Program-made: the position numbers and the translations under genes
The notes under the pieces: model-generated
The model's database searches: none
The model's input: the letters and a program-made list of their open reading frames with translations, nothing else
Told to the model about the DNA's origin: nothing
Shown: one piece after another, positions 44,706 through 51,672 of the stretch
Numbering within the stretch: the stretch's first letter is position 1
Layout: each line of letters starts with the position of its first letter
NCBI RefSeq assembly: GCF_003477885.1
Contig: NZ_QUEE01000010.1
Span: forward strand, 1 to 64,000
DNA from: Lachnotalea sp. AF33-28
GTDB taxonomy: Bacteria > Bacillota > Clostridia > Lachnospirales > Lachnospiraceae
Length of the DNA stretch: 64,000 bases
Direction of reading: 5' to 3'

Positions 44706-45478
44706 GAGTTCCCTCCACGATTCTTTTTCGGCAGGTTTGCCAGCACAAGAAGCAGGAATACCGCCAGAAACATAATGGTGGACAGCGCGTACAGGCTGGG
44801 GCGGACGCCCTTTCTCACCTCGCTGTAAATCAGTGTGGACAGGGTATTTATGCCCGCGCCCTTGACAAAGTGCGTGATGATGAAGTCATCCAGAGACATG
44901 GTAAACGCCATCAGAAATCCGGACAGGATGCCCGGCAGCAGATCCGGAAAGACCACCTTAAAAAATGCGTATAACGGTGTGGCGCCGAGATCTAAAGCCG
45001 CTTCATAGGTGCTTTTCTGCGTCTGCTTCAGTTTTGGCATGACGCTTAACACCACATAAGGGATGTTAAAGGTGATGTGGCCGATCAGAATCGTCTGAAA
45101 GCCCAGGGTCATTCCGGTGGCGATAAATACCAGCATCAGTGAAACACCGGTCACGATCTCGGCGTTTAACATCGGAATATTGTTGATTCCCATAAAGACC
45201 GTGCGGGGAACCTTCTTCATGCGGCTGATCCCAATACAGGCCAGAGTGCCGATCACCGTTGAGATCAACGCAGAAAGCACCGCAATCAGCAGTGTGTTTT
45301 TAAGCGCCGACAGGATCAGCGGGCTCTCAAACAGCTGCCGGTACCATTTCAGGCTGAAACCGGTCCATTTGCTCATGAATTTGGAGCTGTTGAAGGACAG
45401 CACCATAAGCGTGGCGATGGGAGCGTAGAGAAATATCAGTATCAGCGCCAGATAGCATCTCTTCCAAAGTTTTTTCAT
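44702..45478 (-). CDS. potC: Spermidine/putrescine ABC transporter permease
   Basis: 258 residues with six transmembrane helices. The EAA loop reads YEAALDLGATPLYAFFKVVFPDLLPGI. It forms the membrane channel with PotB. The start overlaps the potB stop by one base; the stop overlaps potD by four, giving tight coupling. Confidence 0.93.
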   Translation of the reverse strand: MKKLWKRCYLALILIFLYAPIATLMVLSFNSSKFMSKWTGFSLKWYRQLFESPLILSALKNTLLIAVLSALISTVIGTLACIGISRMKKVPRTVFMGINNIPMLNAEIVTGVSLMLVFIATGMTLGFQTILIGHITFNIPYVVLSVMPKLKQTQKSTYEAALDLGATPLYAFFKVVFPDLLPGILSGFLMAFTMSLDDFIITHFVKGAGINTLSTLIYSEVRKGVRPSLYALSTIMFLAVFLLLVLANLPKKNRGGNS

Positions 45479-46290
45479 CAGAATGCAGCCCCCTCTCCGT
45501 CTTTGTCATAACGGGCAAATGCTGCCATGCTGATCAGGATGAAAACCATCAGCACCAGCGACATGCCCGAACCCAGATTCCAGTTGGACGCAAAGGTGAA
45601 TTCCTGCTCAATCACATTGCCGATCAGCAGCACCATGCCGCCGCCCAGGAGATCGGAGATGACGAAGGTGGTCAGCGAAGGCACAAATACCATGGTGATG
45701 CCGCTGATGATGCCCGGAAGGCTTAGAGGCAGTATGATGCGGGTAAAGGTCTTAAGACTTCCTGCACCCAGATCCCTGGCGGCCTCTATGGTATCGTTTC
45801 CTATTTTTGTCAGCGCATTATATATGGGCAGTACCATGAACGGCAGAAAGTTATATACCATGCCGAAGACGATGGCTCCCTGCGTGTTGATCAGATTTTG
45901 TCCGGGCAGCCCGAAAAATCCGAGTATGCTGTTAATCACCCCGTTTTTATCCAGCAGGGTCTGCCAGGCCATGGTGCGCAGCAGAAAATTCATCCACATG
46001 GGCAGGATAAAGACAAACACCACAAAGCTGTTTTTGCTGACGCTCATGCCCTTTAGAATCATGGCAAGAGGGTAGGCTAAGAGCAGGCAGGCCGCAGTGG
46101 AAAAAAGGGACAGCTTCAAGGAGCGCCACAGCGCGCCTATGCGCTCTTCACTTGTGATGGCAAGGATATTTTCCAGTGTAAATGCGCCCGAAGCATCGGT
46201 GAGCCCGTAATAAAAAACCAGGGCCAGCGGGATCAGCGTAAAGCCGATCATCCAGACCAGATAGGGTCCGGCAAGAGCTTTTTTACTCAT
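45478..46290 (-). CDS. potB: Spermidine/putrescine ABC transporter permease
   Basis: 270 residues, six transmembrane helices, EAA loop EAARDLGAGSLKTFTRIILPLSLPGI. Partner of PotC. Starts inside the last codons of potA (8-bp overlap). Confidence 0.93.
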   Translation of the reverse strand: MSKKALAGPYLVWMIGFTLIPLALVFYYGLTDASGAFTLENILAITSEERIGALWRSLKLSLFSTAACLLLAYPLAMILKGMSVSKNSFVVFVFILPMWMNFLLRTMAWQTLLDKNGVINSILGFFGLPGQNLINTQGAIVFGMVYNFLPFMVLPIYNALTKIGNDTIEAARDLGAGSLKTFTRIILPLSLPGIISGITMVFVPSLTTFVISDLLGGGMVLLIGNVIEQEFTFASNWNLGSGMSLVLMVFILISMAAFARYDKDGEGAAF

Positions 46291-47356
46291 CTGTACCGAT
46301 CGCCTCCTCGTCTTCGGATTCCGGTTTATTCATGATCTGAATGTCAAAGGGATCCACATGAATGCCCACTCTGGTGCCCACGGGGAAACAGTCGGTGGAA
46401 TGCACCAGCCATTCAAAACCGCCGGCCATGACTTCCATCTCATAATGTACGCCCTTGAAAATGATGTGGCTCACAACCCCGGAGAGCGTGCCTTCCTCCG
46501 GCCCGATCAGGTCCACATCTTCCGGCCGGATGACAACATCCACCGGCTTATTGCAGCCGAAACCCTTGTCCACACAGGCAAACTTAGCGCCGAGGATTTC
46601 TACCAGCTCATCTCTAATCATGCATCCGTCAATGATGTTGCTGTCTCCGATGAAGTCCGCTACAAAGGCGTTCTGCGGTTCGTTGTAAATCTCTTCCGGC
46701 GTCCCCATCTGCTGGATATATCCCTGGTTCATAACCACGATTGTATCGGACATGGTCAGCGCTTCCTCCTGATCGTGGGTGACATATAGGAAGGTGATGC
46801 CAAGCTCGTTTTTCAGACGGATAAGTTCATACTGCATGTCCTGGCGCAGCTTCAGGTCCATGGCGCCTAGGGGCTCATCCAGCAGCAGAACCTTCGGTTC
46901 ATTAACAATGGCGCGGGCGATGGCAATCCTCTGCTGCTGTCCGCCGCTTAGGGAGGAGACGCTCCGTTTTTCAAAACCCTCCAGGTTCACCAGCTTTAAG
47001 GCATATTTTATTTTATCCTTTATATAATTGCCGGATTTCTTTTTGATCTGCAGGCCGAAGGCGATATTATCCGCCACATTCATATGGGTGAACAACGCGT
47101 ATTTTTGAAAGACGGTGTTGAGCATCCGCCTGTTGGGCGGCATCTTCGTAATGTCCCTGCCGTCAAACAGAACCCTTCCCTTGTCAGGCGTTTCAAAACC
47201 GCCCAGGATACGCAGCGTTGTGGTCTTGCCGCATCCGCTGGGACCGAGCAGAGTAACGAATTCATTTTCTCTGACAGAGAGATTCAGCTCATCCAGTATT
47301 GTGCTGCCATCATAGGATTTAGAGATGTCAATCAGATTGATCAGTGGCTGGCTCAT
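46283..47356 (-). CDS. potA: Spermidine/putrescine ABC transporter ATP-binding protein
   Basis: 357 residues. Walker A GPSGCGKTTTL, signature LSGGQQQR, Walker B VLLLDEPLGAMD, then a C-terminal TOBE-type domain (about 265-345). It drives import by PotBCD. It sits 9 bp after the regulator gene. Confidence 0.95.
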   Translation of the reverse strand: MSQPLINLIDISKSYDGSTILDELNLSVRENEFVTLLGPSGCGKTTTLRILGGFETPDKGRVLFDGRDITKMPPNRRMLNTVFQKYALFTHMNVADNIAFGLQIKKKSGNYIKDKIKYALKLVNLEGFEKRSVSSLSGGQQQRIAIARAIVNEPKVLLLDEPLGAMDLKLRQDMQYELIRLKNELGITFLYVTHDQEEALTMSDTIVVMNQGYIQQMGTPEEIYNEPQNAFVADFIGDSNIIDGCMIRDELVEILGAKFACVDKGFGCNKPVDVVIRPEDVDLIGPEEGTLSGVVSHIIFKGVHYEMEVMAGGFEWLVHSTDCFPVGTRVGIHVDPFDIQIMNKPESEDEEAIGTDE

Positions 47357-47365
47357 GGTATCCTC

Positions 47366-47902
47366 CTAGAAGCTGGGCGGAGAGCTCACCCACAGAATGA
47401 CCGCTCCGCTCTTTGATGTAATGTAATGTTTTTTATCCGGTATGAAGTAAAAGGATTCGCCCTTTTTGGCGCGGTGTGTCTTGGAACCGATATGGATTGT
47501 GACTAAACCCTGCAGCACATAGCCGAATTCTTCGCCCTCATGAGGGTTGTCCGGGTAGGTGGAGCCGTCCTTCTCAAGCGTTAACAGAATGGGTTCCATT
47601 ATATTCTTTTGCGCATTGGGGATAATCCATTCAATTTTATTGTTTAATTCTCCGTCAATCTTTTCAAAATAGTCATTTTTGGAAAAAACAATCTGCTCAT
47701 CCCCCCCATCCGAGTTGAAAAAATCAGAGATATTGGTTCCCAGACACTGCAGTATATCCACCAGCGTGGCGATGGAGGGAGAGGTCAGGTCCCGTTCCAC
47801 CTGTGATATAAAGCTCTTGGAGAGTTCGGCGCGGTTGGCCAGCTCTTCCTGGGTCAGTCCCTTTAATACGCGAAGGTCTTTCAGCTTCTGTCCGATTTGC
47901 AT
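47366..47902 (-). CDS. XRE-cupin regulator of the pot operon
   Basis: 178 residues. An N-terminal XRE-type HTH (about 8-62; LTQEELANRAELSKSFISQVERDLTSPSIATL) and a C-terminal cupin (about 105-175; EGEEFGYVLQGLVTIHIGSK). This is the PuuR/PotR arrangement, where the cupin probably senses a polyamine. First gene of the operon with potABCD, so it most likely regulates it. Confidence 0.87.
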   Translation of the reverse strand: MQIGQKLKDLRVLKGLTQEELANRAELSKSFISQVERDLTSPSIATLVDILQCLGTNISDFFNSDGGDEQIVFSKNDYFEKIDGELNNKIEWIIPNAQKNIMEPILLTLEKDGSTYPDNPHEGEEFGYVLQGLVTIHIGSKTHRAKKGESFYFIPDKKHYITSKSGAVILWVSSPPSF

Positions 47903-47963
47903 GGTAATTTCCTTCCTTTTTTATCCGTAATTCCGGAGAATCTATGATAATGAACTTTAAGTT

Positions 47964-47974
47964 TAGTATTACTA
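47964..47974 (-). promoter_or_regulatory. Possible operator of the pot operon
   Basis: TAGTATTACTA is a perfect inverted repeat about 20 bp downstream of the -10 box, a position where the XRE-cupin regulator could block transcription. Evidence is position and symmetry only. Confidence 0.3.
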
Positions 47975-47993
47975 TATCTAACGGCCAAACTCT

Positions 47994-48021
47994 ATTATAC
48001 ATAAAAGTACAGGGTTGTCAA
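47994..48021 (-). promoter_or_regulatory. Promoter of the pot operon
   Basis: Minus strand TTGACA (48021-48016), a 16-bp spacer and TATAAT (47999-47994), about 95 bp before the regulator's start codon. Confidence 0.85.
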
Positions 48022-48100
48022 CCCGAATCGGCAAACAGCAGCGAAGATGCGCTTTGCGCACCCTTAGGCGCATCCTGCCGCCAAGCAATAGCGCAGGGGG

Positions 48101-48132
48101 CCCATAGGAAATTACAAAGGGTTTTCCTATGG
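48101..48132. other. Inverted repeat CCATAGGAAA / TTTTCCTATGG
   Basis: A stem-loop between the csp terminator and the pot promoter. The string CATAGGAAAT also occurs inside the extended family C repeat (near 32200), so it may be a relic of the same element. Confidence 0.4.
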
Positions 48133-48136
48133 AATG

Positions 48137-48174
48137 AAAAAGCCCAGTCAGGGACTGCCTGACCGGGCTTTTTT
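48137..48174 (-). terminator. Terminator of the cold-shock gene
   Basis: AAAAAGCCCAGTCAGGG... and ...CCTGACCGGGCTTTTTT form a strong stem with T-runs on both strands; it ends csp transcription on the minus strand. Confidence 0.92.
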
Positions 48175-48205
48175 AACTTATATGGTTTGATTCCTGAAAG
48201 ATCAA

Positions 48206-48409
48206 TTACATGGGGCAAACATTTACTGCCTGGATGCCGCGGTTGCCCTGAATTGTGTCAAACGTAACGTTCTGACCGTCTTCCAGAGACTTGAAGCCAT
48301 CGCCGGCGATTCCGGAGAAATGTACGAATACATCTTCGCCTGTTGCCTTGTCTGTGATAAATCCGAATCCCTTGCTGCTGTTAAACCATTTTACTGTACC
48401 GTTGTTCAT
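48206..48409 (-). CDS. Cold-shock protein, CspA family
   Basis: 67 residues, the full length of a single cold-shock domain. RNA-binding motifs KGFGFI (RNP1) and VFVHF (RNP2). It binds single-stranded RNA and acts as an RNA chaperone. It has an unusually long AT-rich 5' leader (~150 nt) behind a strong promoter, as is known for cold-shock genes. Ribosome site AGGAGGTACC. Confidence 0.95.
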   Translation of the reverse strand: MNNGTVKWFNSSKGFGFITDKATGEDVFVHFSGIAGDGFKSLEDGQNVTFDTIQGNRGIQAVNVCPM

Positions 48410-48569
48410 TATGAGGTACCTCCTGAATTATTATTATATTTCGCATAGAAATGAAATTTTTATTTCGTGGGGTAACCCATAAAATAAAAAACACACATTT
48501 TGTAATTCGTCAATAAAGTTTGACTTTACAAAACATGTGAAATCAAAATCTTATTTAAAATACTTTATC

Positions 48570-48598
48570 AATATAGCACGTGTGAACGGCATTGTCAA
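48570..48598 (-). promoter_or_regulatory. Promoter of the cold-shock gene
   Basis: Minus strand TTGACA (48598-48593), a 17-bp spacer and TATATT (48575-48570). Near-consensus, predicting a ~150-nt untranslated leader. Confidence 0.85.
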
Positions 48599-48656
48599 GC
48601 GGTTTTTTTCTTTTATATGAATTGTTAAATCCAAAGCAGAAATAAACAATAAAACA

Positions 48657-48706
48657 GCCGGGGGCAGAGGATGTTTCCAATCTGAAATATCCTCTGCCCC
48701 GGCTCT
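48657..48706 (-). terminator. Terminator of kbl
   Basis: GGGGCAGAGGAT (48661-48672) pairs with ATCCTCTGCCCC (about 48689-48700). On the minus strand it is followed by GGCTGTTTTATTGTTTATTT, a T-rich tail. Confidence 0.7.
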
Positions 48707-48729
48707 CATCCTATGCGGCCGGATGTATA

Positions 48730-49908
48730 TCACTGCATCTGCTGATGGATTTTGCGGAAGCACTCGATCACATAATCCAGATCGTCCTTCGTGTGAGCCG
48801 CGGATACCTGGGTCCGAATTCTCGCCTTGCCCTGGGGCACTACCGGATAGGTGAAAGAAGTCACGTATACACCAAGCTTTAGCAGCTCCTTCGCCGCCCA
48901 GGCCGCCTTATGGGCATCGTAAAACATGACCGCCACGATGGGATGGGTGCTGTCGATGATGTCAAAGCCCACTTCTTTTATCCTCTGGCGGAAATAGGCC
49001 GTGTTATCATGAAGCCTGTCGCGGCAGGCGGTGGTTTCCGTCAATATTTCCAGCACCTTCAGGGATGCGGAAGCGATGGAGGGCGCCAGCGTGTTGGAGA
49101 ACAGGTAGGGGCGGCTCTTCTGACGGAGCAGATCCACAATGGGCTGCCTAGCGCTGGTATATCCGCCGCTGGCCCCGCCCAGAGCTTTTCCCAGCGTTCC
49201 TGTCAGGATGTCCACGCGCCCCTGCACTCCGCAGTATTCGGGCGTGCCTCTGCCCTTGTCGCCCATGAAGCCCACGGCATGGCTGTCATCCACCATGACA
49301 AGCGCGTCATAGCGGTCAGCCAGATCGCAGATGGCCTGAAGGTTGGCAATGATGCCATCCATAGAAAATACTCCGTCCGTAGCGATCAGACGGATTCTGG
49401 CGCCTTCCGCTTCTTTCAGACAGCGCTCCAGGTCGGCCATATCATTGTTTTTATAACGGAAACGGCGCGCTTTGCACAGGCGGATGCCGTCGATGATGCT
49501 GGCATGGTTTAACTCATCGCTGATGACAGCGCAGTCTTCAGACAGCAGTGTCTCGAATAAACCTCCGTTCGCATCAAAACAGGAGCTGTAGAGAATCGTA
49601 TCATCCATACCGAGAAAGGTGCTGACCGCCTTCTCTAAATCCTTATGTACCTGCTGTGTGCCGCAGATAAAACGCACCGAGGACAGGCCGTATCCCCAGC
49701 GGTCATAGCTGCCTTTTGCTGCGGCGATCACCTCTTCATTATCCGCAAGTCCCAGGTAGTTGTTGGCGCACATATTGATCACTCCGTTTACCTCTGTTGT
49801 GTCAATATGGCTTTTCTGCTTTGTCGTAATGATGCGCTCATTTTTATAGATCCCTGCCTGCCGGAATTCCTCCAGCGTGTTTTCAAAATACTGATATGCA
49901 CTTTTCAT
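48730..49908 (-). CDS. kbl: Glycine C-acetyltransferase (2-amino-3-ketobutyrate CoA ligase)
   Basis: 392 residues. PLP-dependent alpha-oxoamine synthase: the cofactor lysine is in LTGTLGKALGGASGGY, and VMVDDSHAVGFMG holds the Asp-x-x-His pair. It splits 2-amino-3-oxobutyrate with CoA into glycine and acetyl-CoA. It follows tdh on the same strand, so together they degrade threonine. Four copies of the family A leader lie between the two genes; GGAGGG precedes the ATG. Confidence 0.93.
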   Translation of the reverse strand: MKSAYQYFENTLEEFRQAGIYKNERIITTKQKSHIDTTEVNGVINMCANNYLGLADNEEVIAAAKGSYDRWGYGLSSVRFICGTQQVHKDLEKAVSTFLGMDDTILYSSCFDANGGLFETLLSEDCAVISDELNHASIIDGIRLCKARRFRYKNNDMADLERCLKEAEGARIRLIATDGVFSMDGIIANLQAICDLADRYDALVMVDDSHAVGFMGDKGRGTPEYCGVQGRVDILTGTLGKALGGASGGYTSARQPIVDLLRQKSRPYLFSNTLAPSIASASLKVLEILTETTACRDRLHDNTAYFRQRIKEVGFDIIDSTHPIVAVMFYDAHKAAWAAKELLKLGVYVTSFTYPVVPQGKARIRTQVSAAHTKDDLDYVIECFRKIHQQMQ

Positions 49909-49946
49909 TGTTTTACAGGGGATATTTCCCCTCCTCCTTTCTTGAT

Positions 49947-50170
49947 GTCACCAACCGCAGGTTGATGACCTGCGCACGCATCAGCGTGCTTCATCTTAGA
50001 TTGTCACCAACCGCAGGTTGATGACCTGCGCACGCATCAGCGTGCTTCATCTTAGATTGTCACCAACCGCAGGTTGATGACCTGCGCACGCATCAGCGTG
50101 CTTCATCTTAGATTGTCACCAACCGCAGGTTGATGACCTGCGCACGCATCAGCGTGCTTCATCTTAGCTG
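49947..50170 (-). repeat. Structured leader repeat, family A copy 4 (four tandem 56-bp units)
   Basis: Units start at 49947, 50003, 50059 and 50115 with an exact 56-bp period. The first three are identical and the fourth departs only in its last bases. In the gene's sense each has P1 GCACGC-TGAT-GCGTGC (a G-C pair where other copies have A-T), GCAGGT/ACCTGC, and TCATCAACC/GGTTGGTGA. They lie between tdh and kbl. There are no unique spacers, so this is not a CRISPR array. Confidence 0.95.
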
Positions 50171-50194
50171 TTCGCTCATATGATTCGCTGTGTG

Positions 50195-51244
50195 TCACCA
50201 GGCGGTAGTCCAGTCCAGCACAACCTTGCCGGATTTGCCGGTATTCATGACTTCAAACCCTTTTTCAAAGTCTTTGAAATCAAAGCGGTGGGTGATGATT
50301 TTATCCAGATTCAGCCCGCTGTTAAGCATGGACATCATCTTATACCAGGTTTCAAATATCTTCCTTCCGTAAATCCCTTTGATATTCAGCCCGTTAAACA
50401 CCACTTTGTTCCAATCCAGATCAGGTTGGGAATTGTGAATGCCGAGCAGGGCGATATTGCCGCCATTTTCCATATGATCGATCATCATGGAGAAGGCAGT
50501 GCCGCTTCCTGACATTTCAAGGCCCACATCAAAGCCCTCTTTCATATCCAGCTCCCGCATCACATCGTCCAGGCTTTCTTTTGCTACATTGACGGGACGG
50601 ATTCTTTCGGCGATTTCCCCTGCCAGATTCAGCCGGTATTCGTTCAGATCCGTGATCACCACATGTCTGGCTCCGCAGTGGCGGCATACGGCTGCGGCCA
50701 TAATGCCGATGGGGCCTGCGCCCGTAATCAGCACATCTTCACCGACCAGGTCATAGGTGAGAGCGGTATGCACCGCATTGCCCAGCGGGTCGAAGGAAGA
50801 GCACAGATCCTCGGAGATGCCTGGCTCAACCACAACCACGTTGGAAGCGGGGATCACCAGGTACTCGGCAAAAGCCCCGTCCCTGTTGACTCCGATGCCC
50901 TGGGTATTTCTGCAGAGATGGCGTTTCCCCGCCCTGCAGTTGCGGCAGACACCGCAGACCACATGGCCCTCTCCTGATACCAGCTGTCCCTTCTGAAACC
51001 CTCTGACATTTTCGCCGATTTTAACGATCTCTCCAACGAATTCATGGCCGATGGTCATCGGTGTTTTGATGGTTTTCTGCGACCACTGATCCCAGTTGTA
51101 AATGTGCAGATCCGTACCGCAGATGGAAGTTTTGCGGATGTGGATCATGACATCATTGGAGGTCATGGTTGGTACAGGTACCTTCTCCAGAGATAACCCT
51201 TTGCCGGGCTGGCTTTTTACCAGCGCATACATCGTATCCTTCAT
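50195..51244 (-). CDS. tdh: L-threonine 3-dehydrogenase
   Basis: 349 residues. Zinc alcohol-dehydrogenase family: catalytic zinc residues in SICGTDLHIYNWD and GHEFVG, structural zinc cysteines in CGVCRNCRAGKRHLC, NAD fold GAGPIGIMAAAV. The IYNWDQW string is typical of Tdh. It oxidises threonine to 2-amino-3-oxobutyrate for Kbl. ATG 51244 (MKDTMYALVKSQPGKG) follows AAGGGGTG; the upstream frame extension is rejected. Confidence 0.94.
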   Translation of the reverse strand: MKDTMYALVKSQPGKGLSLEKVPVPTMTSNDVMIHIRKTSICGTDLHIYNWDQWSQKTIKTPMTIGHEFVGEIVKIGENVRGFQKGQLVSGEGHVVCGVCRNCRAGKRHLCRNTQGIGVNRDGAFAEYLVIPASNVVVVEPGISEDLCSSFDPLGNAVHTALTYDLVGEDVLITGAGPIGIMAAAVCRHCGARHVVITDLNEYRLNLAGEIAERIRPVNVAKESLDDVMRELDMKEGFDVGLEMSGSGTAFSMMIDHMENGGNIALLGIHNSQPDLDWNKVVFNGLNIKGIYGRKIFETWYKMMSMLNSGLNLDKIITHRFDFKDFEKGFEVMNTGKSGKVVLDWTTAW

Positions 51245-51331
51245 AGTTAACACCCCTTCTTTACTGTTCTGTTCAGCACAATGTGCGTAATACAAAGACA
51301 AAACTCGCTTATATGTCTTTGATACAAGAAC

Positions 51332-51360
51332 ATCATAGCACAAATATATGCATTCATCAA
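51332..51360 (-). promoter_or_regulatory. Promoter of tdh-kbl
   Basis: Minus strand TTGATG (51360-51355), a 17-bp spacer and TATGAT (51337-51332), ~90 bp before the tdh start. Confidence 0.75.
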
Positions 51361-51427
51361 GCGGTATGAAATGAAAATTTTGGTCGGAATACGGGTCACT
51401 GTCCGATTAAACATAAACGTGTCATAC

Positions 51428-51480
51428 ACTGGTCTTTGCCTGCCGCATACAGCTTTATCAGCGGGCCGTGAACAGTAATT
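51428..51480. repeat. Half copy of family B palindrome
   Basis: GCATACAGCTTTATCAGCGG...CCGTGAACAGTAAT matches the complement of the left half of the small family B copies, including the CGATAAA-like part. No opposite arm is present: a decayed copy. Confidence 0.5.
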
Positions 51481-51607
51481 TCAGTTTTTCATCTGCAGAA
51501 TAGAAAAGTGATAAAAACCGTAGAAAAATGAAATACTGTGACTTCAAAAACTGGTATATTGAATGATAGAGTATCATTGCTATTAAGAGACAACCGCAAA
51601 ACTGGCA

Positions 51608-51665
51608 GAAGCACACTTAGGTGTGCGCAGGGCATCAACCAACGGTTGGTCACAATAAAAGGAGG
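51608..51665 (+). repeat. Structured leader repeat, family A copy 5
   Basis: P1 GCACACTTAGGTGTGC, then ATCAACC-AAC-GGTTGGT (the arm ends changed), then ATAAAAGGAGG. The GGAGG is the ribosome site of the GH3 gene (ATG 51673). Confidence 0.85.
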
Positions 51666-51672
51666 AATTTTT

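Larger units (their letters stand above)
48410..48729 (-). other. csp leader and intergenic region
   Basis: Contains the csp promoter and its long AT-rich leader, and a hairpin at about 48655-48708 (GGGGCAGAGGATxTTTC / GAxATCCTCTGCCCC) that probably terminates the kbl transcript. No gene. Confidence 0.6.

Noticed and set aside
49947..50170. CRISPR array
   Set aside because: Units are tandem and contiguous (56-bp period) with no unique spacers, and single units occur before other genes.
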